From Pedobacter punctiformis (GTDB lineage Bacteria; Bacteroidota; Bacteroidia; Sphingobacteriales; Sphingobacteriaceae), in assembly GCF_027213715.1 (NCBI RefSeq), contig NZ_JAPWGM010000005.1:186001-250000 (forward strand): a stretch of 64,000 nucleotides of DNA. Reading direction: 5' to 3'. The position numbers and the translations under genes are program-made. The notes below the pieces were generated by a model. It was given only the letters and a program-made list of their open reading frames with translations. It made no database searches and was not told the DNA's origin. Below are positions 36,297 to 44,291 of the stretch, one piece after another (position 1 is the first letter of the stretch; each line of letters opens with the position of its first letter).

Positions 36297-36662
36297 ATGA
36301 AATATCTAATCTACATCATTTCAATACTACTATTTACAATGGGGTATGGTTGTAAAAATCGAAACAACAACTTAAATATCACCATTACAGATACCAACGA
36401 TTCCTATAATTTTAAAGCGGCATATCCGGAAAATAAAACGGAAATACTGGAAAAATACCTGGACTCTGCACTAAATAACAAATTGGATTTGGATAGTGAC
36501 CTGGATTTAATTGTAGCTATAAAAAACGGAGAGAAAATTAATCTGAAAGCATCCAGTGGCAAACTCGAAATTAATTTCAATAAATCAGGAAGTACCGCTA
36601 CCGGTTATATGCAGGTAAAGAGAATTGCCGAAGAGGCTAACAAACTTTTAACAAAAGAATAG
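36297..36662 (+). CDS. Small hypothetical lipoprotein
   Basis: The 121-residue protein has a type II signal peptide with GYGC, Cys19 being the likely lipidation site. An Asn-rich segment follows, then alpha/beta sequence with LDSDLDLIVAIKNGEKINLK. No known domain is recognised. It sits 23 bases after the receptor gene on the same strand, and a strong terminator lies just downstream, so it is probably the last gene of that transcript. Confidence 0.7.
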   Translation: MKYLIYIISILLFTMGYGCKNRNNNLNITITDTNDSYNFKAAYPENKTEILEKYLDSALNNKLDLDSDLDLIVAIKNGEKINLKASSGKLEINFNKSGSTATGYMQVKRIAEEANKLLTKE

Positions 36663-36678
36663 TTAATGTTTAATGATT

Positions 36679-36709
36679 AAAAAAGGGCGCTATTTAGCGC
36701 CCTTTTTTA
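36679..36709. terminator. Bidirectional terminator
   Basis: GGGCGCTA pairs with TAGCGCCC, flanked by six A on the left and six T on the right. It serves the lipoprotein gene on the plus strand and probably the converging gene on the minus strand. Confidence 0.88.
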
Positions 36710-36770
36710 TTGAAGCTGAATTTTACTTCGTAGACATTGAGTTCATTAATCTGCACAGTTCTGATTCCAT

Positions 36771-37544
36771 TTAAAATTTAATCAGAAGCTTTTCTGCAAT
36801 CCGTTTATCGTTTTGGTAGTATTCGAAAAACCAATCCCCATTTTTCTTCAAAACAATACCATTGGCCGTTCCATTGCTGGCAATAAAATATTCAGCTGCC
36901 GAAGTTTTAAAAAGAGTTAAAACTATTTTAGGTGCTGTATTTATTAATTGATACCCGTTGGCGATGGGTTGTGCATAAAGTGTACCATCAGGTTGTTTGG
37001 CTTCAGCAACCGGAGTTTGTGCAACCGCTGTTGTTGCTACAAGAGGAGTTATTTGAGCAGATTGTGCTGCCACAGGTGCAGGTGCTGTGTTGGTTTGTTC
37101 ATTTGCAATGGTCGTTCCATTATAAGCATATTGTACTTCATTTAAGGAAGTAAAAGCATCCCTCAAAGCCAGGTTATAAGAAATTTTATACTCTTTCTCT
37201 CTGCTTTTTCCTTCTTTGCTTTTAAACAGAATGTTACCCTTACAATCTTTTAGTAAAAAGGTTACATTAGTGGTAAACATTGAGTTTTTTTCCAGTAAAT
37301 CAGCGATCAGTGCGCTGCACTTATTGTTGGCAATTTCTGTAGGTAAATCTGCATTATCATAATAAACTTTAAAACCTTTCTCTTCTAAAAAGAGTTTGGT
37401 CAGGCTGTTTAAATCATACTGATTACTCTGTTTTAGAAAGCTAAATTTTTCAGGTACAATAACATATTTGTAATTGTTAATCGTGTTTTGCGCAAAGCCC
37501 GTAACCGAAGCTAATAACAAGCATATAAACAGGTATCTTTTCAT
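36771..37544 (-). CDS. Hypothetical secreted protein
   Basis: With the ATG at 37544 the protein has 257 residues and starts with a standard signal peptide (MKRYLFICLLLASVTGFAQ). An ATG 11 codons upstream is less likely because it would precede the -7 box at 37551-37558. The mature part has an N-terminal alpha/beta region containing NYKYVIVPEKFSFLKQSNQY, a Pro/Ala/Gln-rich linker (about residues 150-190), and a short C-terminal beta region ending EKLLIKF. The layout is common in Bacteroidota but I know of no function. It is monocistronic. Confidence 0.75.
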   Translation of the reverse strand: MKRYLFICLLLASVTGFAQNTINNYKYVIVPEKFSFLKQSNQYDLNSLTKLFLEEKGFKVYYDNADLPTEIANNKCSALIADLLEKNSMFTTNVTFLLKDCKGNILFKSKEGKSREKEYKISYNLALRDAFTSLNEVQYAYNGTTIANEQTNTAPAPVAAQSAQITPLVATTAVAQTPVAEAKQPDGTLYAQPIANGYQLINTAPKIVLTLFKTSAAEYFIASNGTANGIVLKKNGDWFFEYYQNDKRIAEKLLIKF

Positions 37545-37550
37545 ATTAAG

Positions 37551-37558
37551 CAAATTTA
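37551..37558 (-). promoter_or_regulatory. -7 box for the secreted protein gene
   Basis: On the minus strand it reads TAAATTTG, 6 bases before the chosen ATG at 37544. This would give a very short leader and supports that start. Confidence 0.45.
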
Positions 37559-37699
37559 TGATCGGTTCTGGTTGCATGTTTTGTTTCCGGATGCAACTCA
37601 GGTATAAATATAGTTTTATGCTTATAACTTAGCAAGAACTGAATAAAATAAGCTTAAAATCAAGACATTATAAATGATATATATCCCGGAGTTTAATAT

Positions 37700-37707
37700 T
37701 ATATTTG
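37700..37707 (+). promoter_or_regulatory. -7 box of the tRNA-Lys gene
   Basis: TATATTTG lies 8 bases before the tRNA. A matching -33 element is not obvious. Confidence 0.45.
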
Positions 37708-37715
37708 TTTATAAC

Positions 37716-37788
37716 GACTTCGTAGCTCAGTTGGTAGAGCAAATGACTCTTAATCATTGGGTCCAGGGTTCGAATCCCTGCGGGGTCA
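37716..37788 (+). tRNA. tRNA-Lys (anticodon CTT)
   Basis: The 73-base gene has acceptor strands GACTTCG and CGGGGTC (with two G-U pairs), D arm GCTCAGTTGGTAGAGC, anticodon stem AATGA/TCATT with loop CTCTTAA, and T loop GTTCGAAT. The anticodon CTT reads AAG. CCA is not encoded (CACA follows). Confidence 0.95.
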
Positions 37789-37822
37789 CAGAAAGTGGCA
37801 ATGTCTTATTATGGTCATGCCC

Positions 37823-39016
37823 TTATTCTTCAGTGCTTTTGTCTCGCTGCCAATTTAATACACCCAATCCCAAAGCAACAATTACAAAAAATCCACCTAT
37901 CCATGGTGTCGCTTGTAATGTGAGCGTACTGTCTGCCACCAGGCCACCTATGAACGAGCCCGAAGCCGCTCCAATGTTGAATGCTGAAACGTTCAATGCA
38001 GAGGCAATTCCCCCGCTTCCTGGAAATTTGCGTTCCGAAAGCTTCACAACCAATAATTGTAATGCAGGAACATTGCTGTAAGCAAAAAAACCAAATAGCA
38101 ATAAAGTAATAATGACTATAGGTTTGCTGGTCAGCACAAAGGATAAGATAAACAACATGATGGCATGGAAAAGAAAAAGGTAAACCAATGTTTTTGAAGG
38201 TTTTCGGTTAGATATGCGCCCTCCCGTAATATTTCCTAATGCTACACCCACTCCAAAAATCAACAGAATAAAATTAATCGTGTCTAAAGAAAATCCGGTG
38301 ATGTTTTTCAATACAGGTGATAGATAAGTAAATAACACAAAAGTGCCTGTATAAGCGAAGATGTTGGACAAAAGAACCATTAAAACCGAACTGTTTTTAA
38401 GTACTTTAGGTAGGTCTTTCAGCTTTAGGGTTTCAGTGGGTTTTGCTTGCTTCCCAAGCGAAAAACCCAGGATAAGTAAACCCAAAATTCCCCAGATTAC
38501 AACGGCTAAAAAAGTCATTTTCCAACCATAATGCGAACCAATATAAGTGCCCAATGGCACTCCGATAACGGTTGAAATCATCAACCCAGCAAATACTAAC
38601 GAAATAGCGGTTGCCCTTTTGTTTTCCGTTACCATATTGCTGGCAATGATTACCGCATAGGCAAAAAATACACCATGAGTTGTTCCTGTGATTACCCTGC
38701 TCAATTGCAGGAGAATAATATTGTTGGCAAAAAAGGCGATTGTGTTCCCGATTATAAAAACGGCAATCGTTAGATGCAATAATTTTTTACGTTCTATTTT
38801 TCCTGTCAATACTGTAAAAACAGGCCCGCCAATAGCTACGCCCAAAGCGTACAGCGTGACTAATAAACCTGCCGATGAAATAGAAATGGATAAATCGTTT
38901 GCAATGGTCGGCAATAAACCTACGATTACAAACTCCGTCGTTCCGATACCAAATGCACAAAAAGTTAATGCCCAAATGGCGAATGGAATTTTTGCTGATG
39001 TTACTTGTCCTCTCAT
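37823..39016 (-). CDS. MFS transporter (arabinose-efflux/YdhP-like drug efflux type)
   Basis: The 397-residue protein has 12 membrane helices. ALTFCAFGIGTTEFVIVGLLP in helix 1 is the hallmark of the DHA1 YdhP/AraJ-like group. The motif A-like loop reads TGKIERKKLL, and GVPLGTYIGSHYGWK follows in helix 5. Such proteins export drugs or sugars by proton antiport; the substrate is unknown. A Crp-family regulator gene lies 80 bases upstream on the same strand and may control it. No terminator is clear between it and the converging tRNA-Lys gene. Confidence 0.9.
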   Translation of the reverse strand: MRGQVTSAKIPFAIWALTFCAFGIGTTEFVIVGLLPTIANDLSISISSAGLLVTLYALGVAIGGPVFTVLTGKIERKKLLHLTIAVFIIGNTIAFFANNIILLQLSRVITGTTHGVFFAYAVIIASNMVTENKRATAISLVFAGLMISTVIGVPLGTYIGSHYGWKMTFLAVVIWGILGLLILGFSLGKQAKPTETLKLKDLPKVLKNSSVLMVLLSNIFAYTGTFVLFTYLSPVLKNITGFSLDTINFILLIFGVGVALGNITGGRISNRKPSKTLVYLFLFHAIMLFILSFVLTSKPIVIITLLLFGFFAYSNVPALQLLVVKLSERKFPGSGGIASALNVSAFNIGAASGSFIGGLVADSTLTLQATPWIGGFFVIVALGLGVLNWQRDKSTEE

Positions 39017-39096
39017 TGTCTAAATTTTATCAGCAAAATTCTTACAATGGAAAAGGAAGACAAAGGACAATTATCACAAAATGAGCGTGAGAAATA

Positions 39097-39669
39097 TCAC
39101 GCGTGTTGAGAAGTCAACCTGCTTAATGTTTCTCTTGTAATACCTAAATAAGAAGCAATCAGACTTTTGGGTACACGTTGCAGTAAATCGGGATATTGTT
39201 GCATCAGGTATTCATAACGCTGTTTTGCATGATCGCTGATGAGCGACAAAATTCGTTTTTGAGCAGCCACATAGCCTGATGTAGTTTTCTTACGGAAGAA
39301 ATATTCCATTTTTCGCATTTCAGAACAGAGTTTTTCCCTGTTTTCTAAAGAAATGTAAAGTGTTTCGCTGTCTTCCAAACAGTCCACGTTTAAGATGGCC
39401 TTTGTTTGATTATGATAAGCTTGTGGGTCGGAAATCCACCAATTTTCAGCTGCAAAAAGTACAATATGAGATTTCCCTTTATGGTTAATATGCCAGGATT
39501 TCAATAAACCGCTTAACACGAAATAGTCGTACTTCACATAATCACCATTCTGAATAACATATTGGTTTTTTAGAAATTTTCTGTACACAAAGTGTGATAA
39601 GACGTATTCAAACTCTTCGTCCGTCAATTTGATAATTTCTTCTATATGCCGCCTTAATTTTTCACTCAT
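39097..39669 (-). CDS. Crp/Fnr family transcriptional regulator
   Basis: The 190-residue protein has an N-terminal cyclic-nucleotide-binding fold (about residues 15-110, NGDYVKYDYFVLSGLLKSWH) and a C-terminal helix-turn-helix (VPKSLIASYLGITRETLSRL). There is no Fe-S Cys cluster, so it is not an FNR-type oxygen sensor. The cAMP-contact Arg/Glu pair is not evident, and the effector is unknown. Members of this kind are common in Bacteroidota next to transporters or oxidoreductases. It lies just upstream of the MFS gene on the same strand. Confidence 0.9.
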   Translation of the reverse strand: MSEKLRRHIEEIIKLTDEEFEYVLSHFVYRKFLKNQYVIQNGDYVKYDYFVLSGLLKSWHINHKGKSHIVLFAAENWWISDPQAYHNQTKAILNVDCLEDSETLYISLENREKLCSEMRKMEYFFRKKTTSGYVAAQKRILSLISDHAKQRYEYLMQQYPDLLQRVPKSLIASYLGITRETLSRLTSQHA

Positions 39670-39774
39670 TTCCTTCGTTCACCGGTGGTTGTGTTAAGGT
39701 CTATGTAAGTCATAGTTGTAGATTATTTGTTTGTTGTGTTTATTTCTTTGTATTTTAAGATATTCCTGAAATTG

Positions 39775-40233
39775 TTATTTTTCACAAAGTTCTTTCAACT
39801 TGTCCAGTGCTTTTGGATAGGTATCGTTCATATAGCCTAAAAAATCTTCAGTGGTGTCTAAGTCAACAATAACGGTTGTGGCCCCATTGTTTTCTTCGAA
39901 GGTATAGTTTTCAAATCCGTTTGCCCATTTTTCTACTTCTGGTCCTTCTGTAATTTCCTGGTCAGCTTTTAAAAGACCATAATGTTGAATGGAAACAAAC
40001 TGGTTAGGAATGTTTTCAACTATCCTGGAAACCATACCTCCCTTTTCTCCTTTCTCATCAACTCCAATAAATAGAATTTTATTTCCCTTATCCCAGCTTC
40101 CTTCATAGGTAGATGTCGGGTTAAACGAAGAAGTCCATTGCTCATAAGTTGATTTACTGTTAGTGCCAAGCATAAAATCATATACCTTGCTCACAGGCGC
40201 ATTGATGCTTGCTTTGAATTGTAATTTTTTCAT
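39775..40233 (-). CDS. SRPBCC (AHSA1-like) domain protein
   Basis: The 152-residue protein starts MKKLQFKASINAPVSKVYDF, typical of START/Bet v 1-like SRPBCC proteins, with YEQWTSSFNPTSTYEGSWD and IRVEN-like strands following. The C-terminal helix FLGYMNDTYPKALDKLKELC closes the fold. These are small-ligand-binding domains; no specific ligand can be assigned. It is a solitary gene on the minus strand, 106 bases upstream of the Crp-like gene in transcription order, with no clear promoter. Confidence 0.85.
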   Translation of the reverse strand: MKKLQFKASINAPVSKVYDFMLGTNSKSTYEQWTSSFNPTSTYEGSWDKGNKILFIGVDEKGEKGGMVSRIVENIPNQFVSIQHYGLLKADQEITEGPEVEKWANGFENYTFEENNGATTVIVDLDTTEDFLGYMNDTYPKALDKLKELCEK

Positions 40234-40467
40234 AATATTAATATTTGTTTAAATTAATCTTTCAAGTTATTATTTTCCGTCATACTTAGCAGCTCATTAA
40301 CATAGCCTGTAATGTTTTGGGGCTTTGTGTTTGGCTGGGCAATTGAAGCAATACTTGTCCCGATTTCCTTCGGAAAAGTCAAATTTATTATTAAAATTCA
40401 ATTGCAAAACTGCTCTTGAATTTTGCAATCAGCCCGTTGGCTTAAAACTCCTGTTACCTGTTGTGGT
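40234..40467. other. Intergenic spacer with possible cassette-type repeat
   Basis: There is no gene in these 234 bases. On the minus strand the sequence contains CAACAGGTAACAGGAGTTTT followed by AAGCCAACGGGCTG, and further on CAATTGCCCAGCC. The style resembles spacer repeats between accessory genes in Bacteroidota, but I cannot confirm a defined family from one copy. Confidence 0.3.
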
Positions 40468-41031
40468 TTATTTGTTCATTGAATATTCTTTTAACAGCGT
40501 TGTTAATCGCCTTTCATTCGCGTAAATATCTTTCAGGTATTCTGTCGGATGTTTTTGGCTTACCCACTTTTCAAATTTTTTAGTTTTCTGTTTTAATTGC
40601 GTCAAATAAAGTTGATAATTTCCAGTGGTATCTATCAACATATGTTCGATCATATTTTTATGATTCGTCAAAATTTTAATTTTCCATTTTGGATAAGTAA
40701 TTTTTAGATATTTCAAATAATTACTTTGGTCCTGGACATTATATTCAGTTTCGTATTTGTTTTCAGCTCTTTTTAAGATTTTATACTTTCCATTGAATAC
40801 TTTTGACTGGGGGACATAATTTTCTAAAAATGATTTTTTGTCATTTATATATTTTGTATAGGTTCTTTGCAGCTCAAAATTGTCAGCAACTATAACCCGC
40901 AAACTATCAATCTGATAATTATTAAGAAAGTTTAAAAACCTGTCAGCGGGAGTAGGTTTCGGATTTTGTCCCCAGGAAACAAAAAAGATAAATCCGAAAA
41001 TTAAAGTTAATATAGTCGAGTGCTTTGTCAT
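40468..41031 (-). CDS. Hypothetical secreted protein
   Basis: The 187-residue protein has a signal peptide (residues 1-21, ending FVSWGQ). The mature part is rich in Lys, Tyr and Asn. It starts with ADRFLNFLNNYQIDSLRVIV, which resembles the opening helix of NTF2/SnoaL-like folds, but the rest does not let me confirm this. A -7 box (TATATTTG on its strand) lies at 41065-41072, giving a 30-base leader. It stands between the SRPBCC and arr genes on the same strand. Confidence 0.65.
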   Translation of the reverse strand: MTKHSTILTLIFGFIFFVSWGQNPKPTPADRFLNFLNNYQIDSLRVIVADNFELQRTYTKYINDKKSFLENYVPQSKVFNGKYKILKRAENKYETEYNVQDQSNYLKYLKITYPKWKIKILTNHKNMIEHMLIDTTGNYQLYLTQLKQKTKKFEKWVSQKHPTEYLKDIYANERRLTTLLKEYSMNK

Positions 41032-41064
41032 ACAGAATGTTTAATTAGTATAGCAGGTAACACT

Positions 41065-41072
41065 CAAATATA
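41065..41072 (-). promoter_or_regulatory. -7 box for the secreted protein gene at 40468
   Basis: Reads TATATTTG on the minus strand, 34 bases before the ATG at 41031. Confidence 0.45.
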
Positions 41073-41092
41073 CACAACATATTTATTGAAAT

Positions 41093-41221
41093 TTAGTAGA
41101 ACAAAGAGCTGTTATGATAATTAGTTATTTGCTCTATTTCAATATCAAACCATTTGAAATGGTTATCTTTTTGGTTACCCATGAGAACGGAAATTTCGGA
41201 ATCGGTTAATTTATTCGTCAT
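41093..41221 (-). CDS. Putative 42-residue protein overlapping the arr stop
   Basis: The ATG at 41221 overlaps the last codons and stop of arr (11-base overlap), and the frame runs 42 codons to TAA at 41093. The product begins MTNKLTDSEISVLMGNQKDN and continues HFKWFDIEIEQIT. The composition is protein-like (acidic, amphipathic, no rare-codon run) and the overlap suggests translational coupling. It may also be a truncated remnant of a longer gene. No family is recognised. Confidence 0.35.
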   Translation of the reverse strand: MTNKLTDSEISVLMGNQKDNHFKWFDIEIEQITNYHNSSLFY

Positions 41222-41666
41222 TTAATGAATTGATACCTTGTTCTTTAAGTCGTTCAAGATGAGCAGTCATCGCTTTAACTTGCGCCGTTGGGTGTCCTTG
41301 CCAAATTGTAATTTCTCCTACAACTCTAAATGGATGGATGGAACGATATGATTTTGTCGGATTACCGGGGAATTTTTTATCTGTTAAATCAGGATCATCT
41401 TCAAGGACTCCGGTTGGTTCTACCAGATAAATTCTCTCCCGCCCTTCGCCAAAGGCAAGTTCAGCACCCCATATCGCAGCGTCAAGTGTTGCAGACAGGA
41501 AAATGTACTTTGCATTTTTGTTTAAACCATAGTTAGAGTTGAAACCAACTTGAATTAAGTCACCTATTTTTAAGTCCGCCTTGGTTCCGTGAAAATAAGT
41601 TTGGGCGAAAGGTGTTGAACCAGGGCCACTTAACGGCTGTTCATTTTTGTTTTCTTCCATTGTCAA
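41211..41666 (-). CDS. arr: Rifampin ADP-ribosyltransferase (Arr)
   Basis: The 151-residue protein matches Arr, which inactivates rifamycins by ADP-ribosylation using NAD. Key segments are FAQTYFHGTKADLKIGDLI near the N-terminus, YIFLSATLDAAIWGAELA in the centre, and YRSIHPFRVVGE near the C-terminus. These include the His-Gly-Thr and the conserved Tyr and Asp residues of the family. Length is a little above the usual 140 because of an N-terminal extension; a second ATG is two codons in. In other bacteria arr is often a mobile gene cassette. Here it sits among unrelated small genes on the minus strand. Confidence 0.93.
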   Translation of the reverse strand: MTMEENKNEQPLSGPGSTPFAQTYFHGTKADLKIGDLIQVGFNSNYGLNKNAKYIFLSATLDAAIWGAELAFGEGRERIYLVEPTGVLEDDPDLTDKKFPGNPTKSYRSIHPFRVVGEITIWQGHPTAQVKAMTAHLERLKEQGINSLNDE

Positions 41667-41798
41667 AAAATCTACGTGGTTTGTTTGTGGTATTACTGCT
41701 GTTCAGTAGAATTACAACGTTTAGTTTAGTACTTTCTTTCATAGGTATAAAAGAGAACTATTTTGTGAAAGATACATCAACATTGAATATTTCTGTGG

Positions 41799-42512
41799 CT
41801 ATTTCAATTGGCTAGCTTTTTTATAAAGGTCTTTTTGTTTCTGATCCAATTTTTCAATCGCATAACGCAGGGTTACTTTTGGCATAGTTGAGGCATATTG
41901 GTCTAAAAAGTTTAAAAGTTTCTGTTTGTCCCGTTTCCCTGCTTCGCGAATCCAGCTCCCAACAGCCTTTTGGATAAGGTCGTGTTGGTCGTTTACTAAT
42001 ATTTCTGCTATTTTAAAGGTATCCTCTAAATCGTTCTCCCGGATAAAAAAATAAGTAGCAACAATTGCTGTCCGGCGCTCCCAAACATTTTTTGATTTGG
42101 CAAGTTGGTAAAGCAGGGTTCTTGATTTATCAAATAAATAACCACCAACTACAAAGGGTGCACTGCGATCAACCAGGTCCCAGTTATTGATGCAGCTGTG
42201 TTTTGAAATGTATAAATCGAACAATTCCTTTTTCCGCTCCGCCGTGTTTTTTTTATCTCTTGCCTGAAAGTCCATAATACTTACTGCAGCCATTCTTGCC
42301 TCATAATAATCACTTTCCAGAAGTTTTTCAATTTCGTTCAGGGGCATTTGCATAAATTGTTTTGCTAGTGCAAATATGTTGGACATACGAACACCAAAGA
42401 ACTTACTTTCCATGCCTTCATACCTGAAAAACCGTTGAACATTTTCAAGTTCAGCCTTCGTTTGAAAAGCTGAAAGTTCAGTAAGAAATTGTTTTGCCGT
42501 TAATACTTTCAT
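41799..42512 (-). CDS. DNA alkylation repair protein (AlkD-like HEAT protein)
   Basis: With the ATG at 42512 the protein has 237 residues and begins MKVLTAKQFLTELSAFQ. It is all-helical HEAT-like repeat sequence: RFFRYEGMESKFFGVRMSNIF, YEARMAAVSIMDFQARDKK, NNWDLVDRSAPFVVGGYLFD, NVWERRTAIVATYFFIRENDL and DLIQKAVGSWIREAGKRD. These match AlkD/AlkC-type glycosylases, which remove cationic alkylated bases. The Trp and Asp residues of the DNA-binding cleft (NWDLVD) are present. The longer frame to 42566 adds 18 residues that do not fit the family. Confidence 0.88.
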   Translation of the reverse strand: MKVLTAKQFLTELSAFQTKAELENVQRFFRYEGMESKFFGVRMSNIFALAKQFMQMPLNEIEKLLESDYYEARMAAVSIMDFQARDKKNTAERKKELFDLYISKHSCINNWDLVDRSAPFVVGGYLFDKSRTLLYQLAKSKNVWERRTAIVATYFFIRENDLEDTFKIAEILVNDQHDLIQKAVGSWIREAGKRDKQKLLNFLDQYASTMPKVTLRYAIEKLDQKQKDLYKKASQLK

Positions 42513-42684
42513 CTTAATGTTTATTGTTCTTGCCCAAAAATTAAGAAGCTTTATGTTATTTATCAAATGATCTTACGCGGGAAGCAACTAATATAATGAT
42601 TCTACTTTTTAATAATTTGAAAACAGGTAGATTTTGTAAGGCAAAAATGGACTTAAACGCCTGAAAAATATCAAAATCCTGTAA

Positions 42685-42717
42685 ACGCAAAAAAACCTTT
42701 CCGGCCGGAAAGGTTTT
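42685..42717 (-). terminator. Terminator of the M16-like gene
   Basis: AAAACCTTTCC and GGAAAGGTTTT form an 11-bp stem around GGCC, with a T tract on the minus strand. Confidence 0.85.
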
Positions 42718-42740
42718 ACTTATATGGAATAGACAATTTT

Positions 42741-43370
42741 TTATTCAGCGATTTCTAAAACCTGATCTTTTTGTATTTTTTTGTTCCAGTTTCCGAAAGC
42801 TTTTTTAACTGATGTTTTAGCTTCGTCTGTGTGTACATCACCTGCTACTGTAAGGTAAAAATTAGATGGAGTAATTTGATTATAAAAATCGGTTACATCA
42901 GCTAGTGAAAGCGCCATAATAGAATTTTCGTTTACGGTTTGATCGTAATCATAATCCTGTGCTTTTAAGCTTAACATTAATTTTGCTTTTGCAGTGTTAA
43001 AAGTGTTTTGGCTAAAGCTTATATTTTGAATGGCAGCGGCCATATTTTGCAATTCTTCATCAAAATTTGCAGTGATTGTAGAGATATTACCTGTACGGTC
43101 TTTAAAGCTGATGTTGTTGTTTTTGCCTGTGCCTTCACCAATCATCGTCATTAATAATTCTATAACGCCATCTTTTCTGTTTTTAAGATTACGGGTATCT
43201 AAAGTGAAATTAGAAAATGCTTTAGCAGATTGATTGTTTTCTGAAATAATAATATTCATTCCGTTTTTTAGCTTGTAGCTAACCGGTTCTTTGAAAGAAA
43301 TCTGTGCCTGACTTGAGTAAACAGATAAAATGATAATTGTAGTAAATAAAATTTTTTTAAGGATGCTCAT
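42741..43370 (-). CDS. Short secreted M16-peptidase-like protein lacking the zinc site
   Basis: With the ATG at 43370 the protein has 209 residues and a signal peptide (ending YSSQAQ). After it, SYKLKNGMNIIISENNQS is a textbook M16 N-terminal strand pair, but the zinc motif HxxEH that should follow is absent. The sequence then jumps to elements of the later part of an M16 domain: ITANFDEELQNMAAAI, LSLADVTDFYNQITPSNFYL and VAGDVHTDEAKTSVKKAFG. It is therefore a shortened, non-catalytic M16 homologue. A -7 box at 43399-43406 supports this start over one 16 codons upstream. Confidence 0.75.
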   Translation of the reverse strand: MSILKKILFTTIIILSVYSSQAQISFKEPVSYKLKNGMNIIISENNQSAKAFSNFTLDTRNLKNRKDGVIELLMTMIGEGTGKNNNISFKDRTGNISTITANFDEELQNMAAAIQNISFSQNTFNTAKAKLMLSLKAQDYDYDQTVNENSIMALSLADVTDFYNQITPSNFYLTVAGDVHTDEAKTSVKKAFGNWNKKIQKDQVLEIAE

Positions 43371-43398
43371 AACTTTTTTATTTTTTGTAATTGTTGAA

Positions 43399-43406
43399 CA
43401 AATGTA
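43399..43406 (-). promoter_or_regulatory. -7 box for the M16-like gene
   Basis: Reads TACATTTG on the minus strand, 29 bases before the ATG at 43370. Confidence 0.45.
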
Positions 43407-43578
43407 GCGCTGGCCCAATTCCTGGCCTATAAACTATCGGTAGAAAGGCAAAAATGGGAGTCGAACAGACCGATTGAAACTTTGAAATTTTAACATGTTC
43501 ATTTTATTCATTTGCAGTCGGCTATATTTTTAAAGTGTTGATATACTTAAATTTATAACGATCAAATCCTCCCTGTAA

Positions 43579-44274
43579 ATGAATTGCCTGATTGTTGATG
43601 ACAACAAAATAGCGCTTAGTGCACTAAAACATTTAGTAGATATGGAGGAATCCCTGACGCTTGTTGGTGAATGCCTCAATGCAACAGAGGCCTATCAGAA
43701 AATTGCCAATAACAAAATAGACTTATTATTACTGGATGTAGAAATGCCTGGCATTACAGGTTTGGAACTCGTTGATGGACTGGGGCAAATAAAACCTCTG
43801 ATTATTTTTATCAGTTCAAAAAAGGATTACGCCGCAGATGCCTTTGATTTAAACGTTGTTGACTTTATTTTAAAGCCGGTAACACCCGCCCGTTTTTTAA
43901 AGGCTATTGTTAAAGCCCGTGAAATATACAAGAGCAGAAATTTATTTATAGAGAACAAAAAGGACGAATTTATTTTCATCCGCGATGCCGGAGTAATCAG
44001 AAGATTAAAGCTGAGTGACATTTGTTACCTCGAAGCGAAGGGCGACTATGTGAAAATATACGATACGGATAAAATTTATACCATTCATTCCTCTTTAAAA
44101 TCCGTTGAAGATAAACTTACACCCGATTTGTTTTCAAGAGTACACCGGTCGTTTATTATTAATGTGAGTAAAATTGATACCATTGAAGGCGGCACTTTAA
44201 TTATAAATAAAAGCTTTGTACCTGTCTCAGACGCCTATAAATCGGCACTAAATAAAAGAATGCAAATTCTATAA
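43579..44274 (+). CDS. LytTR family response regulator
   Basis: The 231-residue protein has a receiver domain (about residues 1-115) with the acidic pair Asp7-Asp8, phospho-acceptor Asp53 (LLLLDVEMPG), Ser in FISS, and Lys in FILKPV. A LytTR DNA-binding domain follows (about 130-228, LSDICYLEAKGDYVKIY and VHRSFIINVSKI). It would be phosphorylated by a histidine kinase, which is not encoded nearby. An Hpt-domain gene follows 17 bases downstream and is a likely phosphate donor or sink. No other gene lies between them, so they form an operon. Confidence 0.93.
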   Translation: MNCLIVDDNKIALSALKHLVDMEESLTLVGECLNATEAYQKIANNKIDLLLLDVEMPGITGLELVDGLGQIKPLIIFISSKKDYAADAFDLNVVDFILKPVTPARFLKAIVKAREIYKSRNLFIENKKDEFIFIRDAGVIRRLKLSDICYLEAKGDYVKIYDTDKIYTIHSSLKSVEDKLTPDLFSRVHRSFIINVSKIDTIEGGTLIINKSFVPVSDAYKSALNKRMQIL

Positions 44275-44291
44275 ATAACATACTATCTGCA

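Noticed and set aside
37716..42566. Integrated island at tRNA-Lys
   Set aside because: No repeated tRNA 3' end, integrase or mobility gene was found in the interval.
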